Assembly (NCBI RefSeq): GCF_000340215.1
Contig: NW_006921534.1
Span: 4,091,041 to 4,155,040, forward strand
Reading direction: 5' to 3'
Length of the DNA: 64,000 nucleotides
Source of the DNA: Pseudocercospora fijiensis CIRAD86
Taxonomy: Eukaryota > Ascomycota > Dothideomycetes > Mycosphaerellales > Mycosphaerellaceae
Positions within the stretch are counted from its first letter, which is position 1. Every line of letters starts with the position of its first letter. Of the stretch, positions 47,101 through 60,400 are shown piece by piece. Both the position numbers and the translations under genes were made by a program. Under the pieces are notes generated by a model. It did no database searches and was not told the DNA's origin. It was given only the letters and a program-made list of their open reading frames with translations.

Positions 47101-49060
47101 CTAGCGGAAGCTATACTAGTAATAACTATAAGGTTTGCGATTGTATCGATAGCGCTAGAGGCTAAGCCTACGGTATAGATAATGCTAAAGGTAGTAAAGC
47201 TAGTCGCTATAGTAGCGATAGCGGCTATAAGGGTCGCGACGGTAAAGTAGGTTGTCGCGACTATAGAGTAGATAGTCTAGGCAACTTCGACGGCAACTAC
47301 GGCGAACGCGGAGGTAAACTTAATTGTCCTAATAATAATAAGATCGCTAGCGACGCCCGTATACGCTCTACCTGCGGGCCGTTATCCGGTAAACGCTTCC
47401 GTCCTAACGGTCGACGTGCCTCTCGAAGAGCCTTATCGAGCGTCTTACGTACGTCTTCGTATCTATCTTCTAGGGCCTTTAGTGCGCCTAGTCCTATCTC
47501 GCTAGTAGGACTATATTAATCGGAACGCAAGTAATAAGCGTTACCCTCGGCGTAGTCCCGTAGGTACGTATAGTTAGGCCGATAGCGCTAAACGTACTCC
47601 CCCTCGACCGTGCTAGTAGCGTCGTCGCTCTTAGGTACGAAGTCCTACGCGTTAAGGTATAGATTCTCGGCCTAGGCGACGTTACCTTATAGGATAGCGT
47701 CAATCTTCTAGAAGATTTAATAGCCGCGAAGGGATAGAATCTCCTACTAGGCGTTATCGAACAGGTAGGCGGCTAGTATTACGCTCTAATTGCGCTTAGT
47801 CGTAAGCGATTCGATAGCGCTTTTCTAACTTGCTTTTATAAAGGCGTAGGTCGGGTTCGCCGCCGCAACGACTATAGGCGCGTAGGTCTATAAGTAGTCG
47901 AAGCTCGTATCGCGTAGGAGCTTAAGCGCTAGGTTAAGGAGGATTAATTTTGCGTTAGCGAACAGGCGTCGCTATGCCGTATTAAACTGCCTAATAATAA
48001 GGCCTATATTGTACGATCCTAGCTCGTTTAGATAGGCTACGAGATAGTCCTCTATCTCTATCTAGTTAGCGTCGTTCGCTACGCCTAGATTCTCGTAGTC
48101 CGCCTTATTTCCTTCTCGATCGTCCTCTAAGTTAGTAGTGTCCCGCTGCGCTTTATTCTCCTCCTAATTACTACCTAGCTCGCTCTTATCGGCGTTGTTT
48201 CCGCTGCCCTTTTCTCTAGCATTTTCCCGATCGCCGCTCCGCTCGTTACTATCGGCCCTATTCTCCCTAGTATCCTAACTAATATCTTCCTAACCGGCGT
48301 CGAGTTCGCTATCCTCGGGGTCTTCTACAACCTCTAGGATGCGGCCGGTAACAAATAGGCTCTCGCTAGGGGCAACGCGGCGCTTAGCCTCGCGGTCGGC
48401 GAGTATCTAGCCGTAGTATTCTACGCCTCTATTAGTAATATAATAGTATGCGCCGTTACGGAGAAAGACGTAGCCGTCTATAACGAGTGCCTCGGTAGCT
48501 AGGAAAACGGAGTAGGTCGGCTAAGCAAAGGCCTTAGCTACCGCCGAGTAGAGAGTAACGAGCCGTAGGTCGCCTAATAAGAGACAGGCTAAGATCTGCC
48601 TACGGGCTTCGGCGGTTTCCTAGGGCATTTCCTTCTTTCGGCGCAGCTCCTAGGAGGGATCTTAGCCTTTTTCGTAGCAATAGTAGCCTTCCTTACCTTC
48701 CTCCGTTACCGCGAACAATCCGTTTCCTATATCCGCTAAAAACCTATCGGCGCGTATCTTATTCGCTCTAAAGCTAACTATCTAAGTCGGTAGGCCAAAT
48801 TTCTTTACAATATATGCCTTAATATTATCTACTATAAACTTCGCGTCGTCCCTAAAAGAAATACCTACCGCGAGGACCTATCGCTCTTATATCTACTATA
48901 GCGGGTCGCCTATAGCCGGATCTATAGTAGGCGCTTCTAATACTATGCTCGCTAATCTACCTAAGACGTCTAGGGATTGCTACGAGCTAATAAGGGATAT
49001 GTTCTAATCGAAGACTCGGGATAAGATAGAAAAAGTAATACTAATAGATCGGATAGAATA
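44110..49060 (-). pseudogene. element W extra reading frame(s) downstream of pol, unknown
   Basis: Minus-strand reading through TAG shows one frame from about 49060 to 47350 and a second from about 47000 to 44110. The first has an acidic, Asn/Asp/Glu-rich middle near 48100-48330. The second includes an unbroken segment at 44144-44350 with a basic end 'ESKRKRKRDALNA' that resembles a nuclear signal. Between them, one frame is rich in Ala/Thr/Ile. They may be one gene with a frame change or two. I recognise no domain. Together they make W almost twice the usual size of a Ty3 element. Confidence 0.5.
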
Positions 49061-49249
49061 TTAAACGTCGTTAACTCGGGTCGGTTACCGACTACGAGGA
49101 CGCTTAGGGTCCGAGATAACGCGATAAGGATAGGGTGTTTACTAAGGCAACTACGTTACGACTCTATAAGAGCTATAATGCCGCGCTAGCGCTCGGACCG
49201 ACGCGGCTACGCTTCGTCTAAAAAAGGCTAACGATAGCGCGTTTTTTTA

Positions 49250-52200
49250 ACTACTCTTTTTACGCTTTTCTACGGCGGTTGCTCGTCTTCCGGGTGCGCC
49301 TGCTCGAAGGCCTCGACTAATTCCCGTACGGTATCGAGATTACCGACATCGTACTAGGCGTTATAGCTATCGCTATAGCCGAGCTATTTAACTAAAAACT
49401 AACGGACTAGCTTGCTACGGCGAACGACTATACGTCTATCGAGCACCCTCTCTACCTTATAGGAGTCTCCTTCGTTATAATCGCTAAGTGCTTCTTCTAC
49501 CGCTACCGGCGGTAGTTCGTAATTAGCCTTTCGTCCGAAGGGATCTAGCTCCGACGGGGCCTTCTTAAGATACGCGATAGAGATTACTAGATAGATTTTC
49601 ATAATCGGCGGTAGCTCGAGACGGTATACGAGCCGACCGATACGCTCGAGCACCTTAAATAGACCTTCGCGACGATAGCCGAACTTCCGTAATTACTCTA
49701 GAACCTTGTAGCCCGAATAACCGAGCCTAACGGAGAGCTTAAGTATAATCTTGTCGCCCGGACGTAGCATTAATAGCTTGTGCTTAGCGTTATATCGTTC
49801 CTTTATCTTTATCGCTCCCTACGCTATCGCATCCTAGGCTTCCTTCTAGATCCTGCCTCGGGCCGCTACCAATTCGTTAGGATAATTATCTAAGTGCGTA
49901 ATCGAGTCTAGGTTCGTACGCTTCCCTATTACGATTTCGTTAGGCGACTATCCGGTTATAGCGCTACGGGAATTGTTTAACGTAGCCTAGAGAGAGGCGA
50001 TATACTACGTCTAATCTCCGCCTAGGTGTTCGGAGAGCTAGTATCGAAGTACGGTTTTAACCGTCTAATTCGTTCTTTCCGATTGCCTATCGGTTTAGGG
50101 GTAGTACGCTATAGAAGTTAGCAGCTTAGAACGCAATCGATCGAAGACACCCTTTATAAAGCCTAAGAGCTAACGCGGATCTCGATCGGCGATTATTACT
50201 ATAGGGAAGCTTATATCTATAAGGTAGAGGTAGTCGATATACGCTACGCCCTACCGCGCTGCCTCCTAATCTTTACGACCTACGACTATCGCTACCTTTT
50301 TAGAGAATTTGCACGTAGATATAAGGATAGCATCTATGCTACTAGGACTAACTAGTAGCGCCGTTACTAGATCCACCGTAGCGGTATAGAAAACGCCTCT
50401 AGTCGGCGGGATAGGCTACAATTCGCTATATAGCGTATAACGCTACGTTTGGATTAAGAGGTACTGCTAGCAATAGTCGATGTACTTACGGAGTTTCCTG
50501 CTTATACCCTAGATATAAAAAGACGCTTAAAGCCGGTCGTAGCAGCGATAGAACCCTTAATAGTGCCTATCGTCGTGCGCTTGCGCAAACACGTCTTTAA
50601 CTATAGACTACGGGATATATAAACGCTCGCGACCTGCCGTAGATTCGCGGTAGTAGAGTAGGTCGTCGCGCTTAAAGAACTTAATCCCTAAGGGGTTGTT
50701 AAACTCGTCCCCGGCGAACAGGTCCTTGCCTTTGTCGTATAGAACTAGGTCTTTCGTAACGGTAGGGACATCTACTCTATCGAGATATAAGCGCTCGAGC
50801 GCGTTACGCGCCCGCGCGCGGCGTACTAGGCGCTATACTATCGACTAGTAGTCGTCGTGCTCGTACGCTAGCGAAAGCTTGTACTTAAATGCCGGATCTA
50901 TCTCTACTAGGATTGTATAGAACGCCCCTAGACTAGATAAACCGCCGTGCCTATAGTACGCAAAGGGATCTAGATTTTCCGCCTCCGGATCTTTCTTAGG
51001 GGTTTCGAGGTCGCCGAGAAGGCGACTAAGAGCGTCTAGAACTAGGTAGATGCGGCCTAGGCGATATACTATGCTAATACGAAACTAAGACAGGTATAGG
51101 GATGCCCGTACTAGCTTAAGGTTCTGTTTGCCCGTATCGGTCGTCGTAGTTAGCGAAACCGAGTTAGTAAGGCCTACTACGGCGTAGTAATCCGTAAAGA
51201 TTGTAGTAGGATGCGCTAAAGCGTATATTAAATGGCCGATTTTTCTTACTATCTAGACAATCCCGGAGTATTCTAGCTTAGTTAGCTAGTACCTCTTCTC
51301 CGCGTTACTTAATCCTCGGCTAAGAAACAGAATCGGCTAGATACGGTAGCGAGGAAACAGTTGCGCCTTGCTATATTCGTCGAAGAGCGGCTCCGGATCG
51401 CCTTTAACGTAGTAGACTACTACGCTATGCCTAAACTCCCTCGAGGAGTCGATATTAGCGTAAAGTCGTCTAGAGTAGTCGAAATAATAGAGAAACTTAG
51501 GCGATCTAAATATGGATTAGAGGTAATTGAATGCCTTAACTAATTCTAGGTAATACTCTAGATTTTCCCCTAACGGAGTCGTCGCGATATGCCGTCGTCT
51601 CCCGTTGCCTATTAGTAGCGCTCCCTTAAGCAATCTAGTCTTCTCGGCCTATAAAGGCGCGGCTATCTACGCGTAATAGGGTATATACTAACGGAGCTAG
51701 TTAGTTAAGCTAAGGTAGTGCTCTAACTTTTGGACGGACTCTAGGAACTAGAGCGAGGTAATCGCGGCGATTTTCTTATCGCTCGTCGCGAGACCTAGCC
51801 TACTAACGTATTAGCCTAGCAATATCGCCGACGGGAAACCGAGAAACGTCTTCTTCGGACTAATGCTAATAGAGATAGCGTCTAGGAGGCGAAAAACCTC
51901 CTCTAAATAGCGTAGGTACTCCTCTAGCGTCCGCGAGAACACTACGATATTATCGATATATGCTCGAGTAAAACCCCGATAGTCGCGTAGGATACGATCT
52001 AGCTTCCGCTAAACGAATTGTACGCTATTCGAGTAGCCTATAATAGCTACGTTAAACTGCTCCTATCTACGGTAGGTATTAATCGCTAGTTTATAGCGAT
52101 CCTCCTTACGTACTCCCTATTAGTAGAAGAATGTTAGGCAGTCTATAGTGCTAATATAGTTGCATCCTACTAGGAGGCTAAATAGGTCGGACTAGAGCGG

Positions 52201-53850
52201 AATCTAGTAACTGTCCGGTATCGATATACGGTTTAGAGCGCGAATGTCTACTACCGCCCTAGGCTTATTAACGTTGCCGCCCTTCCTATCGGATACGCGC
52301 TTCTAAACTATAAAGACGGGGAACCCGAAGGGTGTTAGTTCGGTAGTAAACTCTATTTTGCCCTAGTCGTAGAGATCTTCGTATATCTTGTCGACTACTT
52401 CCCGATCTCGCTTTCCTAAATTAATTACCTTAGGTAGAGGGAGCTTGTTAAGGTAGTCTAGGGTTATAGGGATCGGCATATATTTAGACTCGGGGATGTT
52501 AACAATCGTACGCCGATCCGTAAAGAGCTTAGGATATTTTTCTACTACTACAGCGATTACGTTAGCCCGATCGGGCGCGCTATAGATAGTTATACCTAAG
52601 TCGTACTTCTACTCGAGCTCGGCTATTATTATTAGCGCGTTTAGATTCAGCGCGGCTAGCCTATAATCCTCGGCGTCTATATAAAAAGCGCCTTCGAAGG
52701 TAGAATCTAGTAGCGTACCAATTCGCTAGCCGGCCTTTAGAAGTACTTCGGAGGTAGAATTATTACGGACTTACGCGTACGAGAAGGACGAGTCTACTAA
52801 CTAGTTATATACCGATACTAATAGCGGCGATCCGGCAGACAATCCCTAGGCAGATCCGTACGGTTGCAGCACTAATCCTACTTCTAGTAAGAAGTCGCGT
52901 TATCGTAGTAGTTCGCCGGCAAAATTAATTAGGACTATAGTTACCGAACGAGGTAGAAGCTAGACATCGCTTACTACGCGGACAGGGCGATTAAGGACCG
53001 GTTTACCCTTCTTTCGCTTTACGCTAACCTTAAAGGTAGCGTTGCCCTAATTAGTAACCGTAACCTTCCTTGCTAGCACGTCAATCTTTATACCTTTAAT
53101 AGCGACCGCGTCTATTCCCTATAGGATCTTAGCCTTTAAACTCGGAATAAGGTAAACCTCGCGGACCGTATAGGCTAGCGCTACCGTGCCGTCCGCACGC
53201 TACGATAGTATATAAAAATCTAACTAAACATACTCGGATATAGCCTAAGCCCCTACAATACCCCTAATTTTAAGCGGCTCGCGAAGATAAAGAATCTAGA
53301 TATCGGGCCGCTATTAAAGTACGAATGCTTTATCGGCGAGAGTTATAGTATAGCCGGTATCTAAACAAATCCACTCCGTAGCGCCCTAGGGCGAAAATCG
53401 GTAAGGAAACGTTATATACTAAAAGTTGCGAAAGGCGTAGCCGCGCTATACTAACGGCACCGCTGTAGATCGGTAGACTATAGGGTTGTCTAGCAATCTT
53501 TGCTATATAGGCGGCGGCGGCGCTAATTTCTTCGCGTAGCCGGTACGAACGTAATAGTATAAGAGATTTCTCGACGCGAATTCGTAACCGTATATCTTAT
53601 AGGCGTAAGCGGACGAAAGATATAGACGAATACTAGAGGGGACCTTGATTTCTTAAGGGGCTTTAGCCGCAAGCGAAAGAGGAGTGCCGATGCCGCTAAA
53701 GTAGGCACTATACTCGGACTAATACGGGTCCGAATAATATATATCTTCGCCTAGGTCGCCGAAGTAACCTTACTTAACGGGCTAGGAGTCGTCCGCGTCC
53801 TACGACCGATCCTATAACTGTTCTAGGTTAGCATCCTCGGCACTATAATA
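49250..53850 (-). pseudogene. element W pol: RT, RNase H, integrase, chromodomain
   Basis: Minus-strand reading gives reverse transcriptase (about 52500-51500) with the active site 'AYIDNIVVFSR' at 51943-51964 (YIDD in working enzymes). RNase H and 'LDALSRL' lie near 51020. The integrase has an HHCC-like part (about 50600-50440) and a core with 'ATVDLVTALLVS', 'IIADRDPRQ' and 'DRQSERTNQ' (about 50370-50050). A C-terminal tail follows with 'GDKIILKLSVRLGYSGYKVL' near 49730. The chromodomain (about 49450-49250) shows 'YKVERVLDRRIVVRRSK', then 'FLVKQLGY' and 'YDVGNLDTVRELVEAFE'. A protease is expected near 53200-53400. Confidence 0.85.
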
Positions 53851-53859
53851 GGCCCGTTT

Positions 53860-56800
53860 AGAAGGAATTTGCTCTAGGGTTTCCTCGCTACCGAAGTGCG
53901 CTTATTAACGATTATTCTAGCGCGGCTTCGTATCGGCGGCCCTATCGAGGCGCTTTAGATCCTTCTACGGGAAGAACTTCTTCTATAGCTCGCTTCCGCT
54001 TACGTTAGGTTGCTAATTGTTCTAATAGTAGTTATTAGGACGATTCTACTGTTTATTAGTATTGAAACGGGCGCGATACTCGCCTAACGATCCGGTCCGG
54101 CTAGGATTATTCTTCTAATTCCGAGCACTGTCGGCTCTTCTTAGTAGATTATCGCGACCGCTTCCCTAATAGTTAGGCTAGCGACGATTCTTACCTCCGG
54201 CAGCTATCTGCTCCTATATATAGAACTTCTTCTCGCAGGCTATAACGAATTCGTCCGTCGTCGTATCCTCGTCTAGTTCGAATAGAGCCTCCTAGAAACG
54301 CGGCTCTAAACGGCGATAGGCCTATAGGATCTATAGTTCTTCGCCGAAGCTAGCGTCGCCCGCTAACCTTATCGTCGTAACGATATAGTCTGTAATCGAC
54401 TTTCCTACTCTAACGTCCTTCTAGCTATACAATTACTAGTTAAGCAGCTTTATCGCTTTTACCGCCGAAACCTTCTAGCGCTTACTAAGCTTCTCTTGCT
54501 AACGCTTAATGCTATACCCCTTGCGAAGATAGCGGCGATCCTAACTAGAAATCTGCGCCTAGTACTAGGTCTATACAATTCCGCGGAAATAAAGGGAAAT
54601 ATTAAGGCGAACCTCCTCTAATCCTACTATATAGGCGTAATCCTTAGCCGCCGAGATAAAGGCGTATACCGATCGGTAGGTTATTTTGTTGCCTACTAAG
54701 GCGTAATCGCCGTCGCCGTGTTCCGTTATACTCAAAGTCGGGTCGAAGAATCCTAGACGGGCTAGATCGAACCTAGGGCGGTACCGATAGTCGGCCGGTT
54801 CTTCGGAGTCTAATTTAGAGGAGGAACGATCTCTATAATAGCGATAACGGCGAGCCCGGCGATACGCGCCGTGTTTTCCGCTATAGTAGCTATAGTAGCT
54901 ATTATCGTCGCTCGACGAGCTATTAGATAGCGAAGGGGAACCGCGAGTACGATACTTTCTATTCTAGTTCTTACGCTAATAACCGGGATTTAGCTCGCTA
55001 TACTCCGTATAGCTATTATATCGGTTAGCGTCTTACGGGCTACTATTTTGCATATAAGGGCCTAGGGTGTAAGCTTGCTAGTAACCTTGTTAGTAAGCTT
55101 GTTAATAATAGCGAGGGTTATCTAGGCGAAATTAGCGCGACTAGCCTATATTCCCTCTAGTATAGGTAGCGTAGCCTAGGGGCGGCGCTTGTTAATAGCA
55201 GCGAGGGTTATCGGGAGCGAATTAGCGTATCTAGCTAGGAGTAGCCTAGCCCTAGGCGTACGTTTGCTAGTAATATAGCGGATCGGGAGCGAGTCGGCCC
55301 GTCTAGCTAGCGTTTCTATTACGTTCGGGCTCCCGAGTAGCCTAGCCCTAGGCATACTATTGCTAGTAATAGCGTAGATCGGGAGTGAATTAGCCCGTCC
55401 CGCTAGCATTTTCGTTACGTTTAGGCTTACGAGTAGCCTAGCCCTAGGCGTACGTTTGCTAGTAATTGCGTGGATTATTAGGAGCAAATTTGCCTGTCTA
55501 GCTAGCATTCCCTCCGCTATAGGCGGCGTAATTATAGCCTAGATTACTATCTAGACCTAGCCGCGGGCCGCCGCTAGCTAGTTAGCCGTCGGGCGGGTCG
55601 TTCTAATCCTATAGCGAGTCGCGGCGGCTACTCTTAGAAACTAAACCCGCTCTCTTAAGTCGCGACCTCTAACGCCGGCTAAGATAGTCCTCGACTTGCT
55701 CTTAGAACTCGTAGCTATAGTAGCCGTCGCGGTCCTCCTACCCTAGATCGTCCTAGCCGGCGTAGGAACGATCGCTGCCTACGATATGTAAACGATCGTC
55801 GCGACTATTATCGTAGTCTTTAGGGCCCGCCTAGGAACCGGTCTAATCCGGTTAAGGAGAAAGGCATTGTTCTATAAGAAATTAGGCGAGGCGATTATCT
55901 AAGATAATGCCTCGACGTAGTGCCGACTTCCGTAAGGCATATAGGCGCTACTAGTCTAGTTGTTTACGGATCTCGCTACGATCTAGCTCTATCGTAGACC
56001 CTATAGATAGCGGACGCTAGTGCCGGCTACGAGGCTCGCTATTACCTAGATTCCCCTTCGTTAGCCCGCGGCCTCGCGGCGCGTCCTTATAATTGCAGTC
56101 TATCGGGCCTCGTCCGTTATCTAGCAGAGGATACGGCGAGGATTCTAACGGAGAGGATTTATCGCTAGAGATCCTTATAGGTAACGGTCTACGTAGAAAC
56201 ATAGAGGGCAATGTACTATCTATATAATTATTAGGACGTCGCGCGCGTAGTTGTTCCGAATAGGTAGTAGCTCTAGGCAGTCGATGCCTACTCGGAGAGG
56301 GTAGTAGTAACGACGCCGCCTACTAAGTAATCGGCGAAAACTCTAGTGCCCGCGAAGAAGGCGAGCGATAAGTAGCCGGATCGGGCTACGGGCGTTGCTC
56401 TCCTACTCGTGCTCGTTCGATATCCGCGGGCGAGTATACCTTAGGGAAAAACTACTTATAATAGTACGAATCGCGAGTGTTCGGAAAAGCTACTTTTAGT
56501 TCCTTAACCGATCGTATTAGGGTGCCTTTATCGACTACCTACTAGCTAGGGAAGTCGATTCCGTCGAGGGTATATAGGTATAGCTCGTCGATCTTAGCCT
56601 AAGACGGTAGTAGATTTCCTAGTCGCGGATAGTGTTATAGGACGTAAGAGGCAAGCAGGTCTATACGGCCGTGCTTTGCTCTAAGTTAGACCGCAAAATT
56701 CTCGCTATGCCGGACGTAGTAGCCGATAAAGGTATAAATGCGTAGGATATAAGACTTAGTATTTAGTAATCTAAGATTACGGTACTATAGTAGCGGTCGG

Positions 56801-57250
56801 ACCGCTAGTTTAACAGATTTGTGCTTCTGTCCGGGTTAGAAGCGAAACGAAGCGTAGGATTAACGTAAAGCGTTATATAGTAGAGTATCGTTACGGAGGC
56901 TGTCCGGATTGGTAGCAAAAGGTAGTTTGTTAACTAGTTAGAGCTAATCCTTCCGTTGTTCCTCGAAAGGTGCCTTCCTAGGGATACGGGGAAATAGCTG
57001 CCGGCCGCTAAAGCGCGGCTGCCTACCGAATCCGCGGGTAGGCGATTCGGGTGTATAGTGTATTAGTGTCGGCGAGGCACTATAGTAGGTAGCCGCCGAC
57101 TAGTGCGGAATAGTGTAAATCGAGTAAATATCGGTCGTAATATAGCGAGTCGAATCGTCGCGGTCGGCGCTAGATCGGGGGGATCCTTAGCCAATCGTCT
57201 CGGTTCTCGTCGTAATTAGGACTAATAGCTCGGTTCTAGTAGAGGAGTTA
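53860..57250 (-). pseudogene. element W gag region
   Basis: Long TAG-broken minus-strand frames between the 5' LTR and pol. They are rich in Arg, Gln, Tyr and Pro. An internal repeat of about 95 bp lies at 55171-55530. I could not place a zinc knuckle with confidence. The assignment rests on position. Confidence 0.55.
55171..55530 (-). repeat. imperfect tandem repeat of 95-97 bp in gag of element W
   Basis: GTAGCCTAGC recurs at 55241, 55338 and 55433, with a diverged start at 55171. Each unit also holds a GCTAGTAAT and a CTAGCTAGC stretch. Confidence 0.75.
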
Positions 57251-57298
57251 ATTAGTATAGAAGCTAATTAGGTCGTAATCTTAGCGAAGCTACTAAGT

Positions 57299-57469
57299 TG
57301 TTAGGATACGCTCTATAGAGCGGAGACAGACACGATTCTAGTATATAAAGATAATTAATTATTAGTTAGTTACTAGCCTAGGAAACTATATACATCAATC
57401 GTTATAATCTGCGGCAGGATCGACAGTATCCGAAGCAGGATCGGCCGTACTAATATCTAAACCGTAATA
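57299..57469 (-). repeat. 5' LTR of element W
   Basis: 171-bp partner of 43676-43846; the differences are all transitions and one end has become GTAATA. Confidence 0.93.
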
Positions 57470-60400
57470 CTATTACTAAACCCTAGAGTCCGAGAAGAGG
57501 ATCTAAACAATATTAGAGACCGAGAGCTAGATCGTGCTGCCTATTAGGAGACCCGAGTTAGCAAATACCTCTATAAGCATCCTAATATATATAACAACTA
57601 GGACTAGTAGTAGAACTAGAAGATCGCTTATAGTCTTGTCGACTTAGACGTTTAATTACAAACTACCTCGTAATTTAATAAGCTTAACCGGTATTAGCGA
57701 CAAGGCTTCGATAAGGTCGTTAGTCACTTTTAGCGTGTTCTAGCTAGTAGGAAGCCTACTTAGCTATTAATAAATGTCGACGGGGCAGGGGGAACTAGCA
57801 AATTATTTCTTATTAAGATAATCTGCGTACGACTTTAGAGTAACGCAAAGACTGCTAATTACCCTAGCAATCTAGTTATTCGACTTGCGCCTACTAGTAC
57901 TGCTACTACTAATATCGATAGGTTAACACTCTACTCGGTATTTAAGCTTCCTATTCGAGTAGGCAAAGCCGGTATACTAGACTTAATCGGTGCTCGATTG
58001 ACCCGTATAGAGAACTAGCTCCGCTATGTCCGATATATTATCCTTAACGAAAAGTCTATAGTTAGCTAGACCCTTCTATAGATGCTCGACTAACGCCTCC
58101 GATAGTGCCTTAATAATTAATTGCTGTTCGGCGGAATAAATATAATTATCTTTAGCGACTTCTGTTAATTAACTCCGGTCTTCTAGAAGCCTCTGTTCTA
58201 TATAGCGCCTAAGACAGCCGAAGAGATCGCTAGCTAAGGCGTATACTACGCGTTCGACAAGTTATTACTCCTTTAGGCTAATATGCGGCAGGAAGGTAAC
58301 GATCCTAACTAGATTGCATTCCGAGAAGCCCTATCCGCTCTTCGTACGGGTACGGCCGATATACTCTACTAGCAGACCCTTATACGTCGTACTAATATTA
58401 CTAACCCCGCTAAATTACGCCAATTCGAAGATGCTACTCGTATCTACTTTACTAACGATAACGTAAATAAACTCAATTATTAGAAGCTCCGCGATATCGG
58501 TAATGCTGTTCTACCTATTACGGCTTCTTACAATCGACTAGATACTACTACAGTCAGCTCTAAGAACGTTTACAATCTTAAACTAGTACTTAAGATATCT
58601 GTTAGTTGTAAGGTTATACTCCTTACAAACCTCTAGACCGAATTTAGTATAGTTAATAGTAGATAGGGCATCCTCTACGACATTATCTAGTCCGAGGATA
58701 CTCGGGACAAGAATCTACGTAAAGTACCTCCCCTTTGCCTCTTAGTTGCTTTCGAAGGTCTTAAAGAAGACGCTCCGGGGCTCTTTAATATCGGTTCTCG
58801 CAAGATCGTGCCTATCTTCCGTATACAGCGAAGTGTTAATAGATAGGATAACGACTAGCGCGAGCAGTTCCTATTAACTGTTTTATACGCGCTTACGGTA
58901 TACAAAGCACAGGGTATAACCCTAGATAGGGCTATTATTAAACTCGGTCCTAAGGATTTCTCTGCAGGCCTTATATATGTTGCTTTCTCTCGGGTTAAGA
59001 GCTTTATAGGTCTTTTAATTGAGGAGCCTTTTAACCTCTAGCGTATACGCAACCTCGCTAGAAGTGTATAGCGTATGCGTATTATAGATAAGAATCGTCG
59101 GCGTTCGTAGTACTTGCCTAATCTACTAGCAACCCCCGTTCTATTATCTCGAGCATTTGGTAGCATTAGCAGTACCTTAGCAACGTTATCTAATAACTTT
59201 AAAACGGCACTTTAATAGGACCTTCTCCCTTCGGACTACGAGGACGATAGAGATAATATCGAGACTCCTTTAGACTTGCTATTACTAGGCTAGGATTCTA
59301 ACGACCCTATAGATATTAATAATCTAGGGCAGGAGTATAAGCCTAATACTGTTAAGCCGCTAGGTAGCATAGAAGATAGCGAGCTTCCGAGCGAGGGTTT
59401 CCTACTCGTATTAGGTTAGGTTTACAATCTAGTTATAGTAGCGCTATATCGACGTTTGCCTATTCGCGAAGTCGACGCTATATTAGACCGTTTACTTTTT
59501 ATCGAAGAAGTCTAGTAAGCAGAGCGTATAGCTTAGGAGGCCCTGCGCTAACAAGTACGTAATAGACTATCTAACCGTCTATCCTCTCGACTACGCGCTA
59601 TTACTATCTTATCTACTATATCTACGTCTACTGCCGCGAGTTTAGCAGGCCTTAGATATATCGTACCTTCGCTTATAGTAGCACTAACCGAGGCAGAACT
59701 AACTAAGGCAGTACTAACTAAAGCCTCTCCGCACCTACCTACTGCTCCGATCCGCCTAGCCGATAAAGAATTAGAGCGCGACTTCCGATAGCAGGTAAGG
59801 GTTAAGCTAGCACTGCCTCTAGTCTTCTACTATTATAAACAAGAATTAATCGACGCCGCGCGACTACTCTAGAAGGCATGCTAGAAGCGCTTTATTTATA
59901 ACTTCGAGGGTTATAGAGTATTCTAGTAGGTGTTTCGTCGGATGTTCCTTACTAAGGCAGAGGCCGCTGCTACGGAATCTCGCATTCTATAGAATACTAA
60001 GAAGTAAGAATACTCGGCTAGCGGCAGAACCCCTTATCCTTAGATAGTACGACTTATTAAGCTAGCCTTTAAGTACTAGAATCTCGCTACTAGAGTAGGT
60101 CGTCGTATATAGGTTAACCTAGGCAATATACGTATTTAGATAAGGGATAGTACTCGCATCGCTCCTCGGGATTTAACCTATTTCGATAAGGTTGCATACG
60201 TACTACGAGAACTCGCGCTAAGCTCTATATCCGACGAGGTCTTAAAGTCCTAGTATAATAAGGTAGTTATAACTAACCTTTTGCATCTATACGAAGAGAC
60301 GTTTATCCGAGGCAGGGATCTTATTATACTAGATAAGGCTTACCCCTTGCTGTTTCTCTCTAAGGCTAGCGAAACTAATATAATCGATATACTAAATCTA

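Larger units (their letters stand above)
43676..57469 (-). mobile_element. LTR retrotransposon W (Ty3 chromovirus, 13.8 kb), RIP-killed
   Basis: Bounded by 171-bp direct repeats (43676-43846 and 57299-57469), TGTTAGG..GTAACA, and by a perfect duplication CTATT (43671-43675 and 57470-57474). A C-rich run at 43848-43857 is the polypurine tract on the minus strand, so the element reads right to left. Gene order is gag, pol (reverse transcriptase, RNase H, integrase, chromodomain), then about 5 kb of further long reading frames. It sits inside the Helitron between the Rep and helicase parts. Confidence 0.92.
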
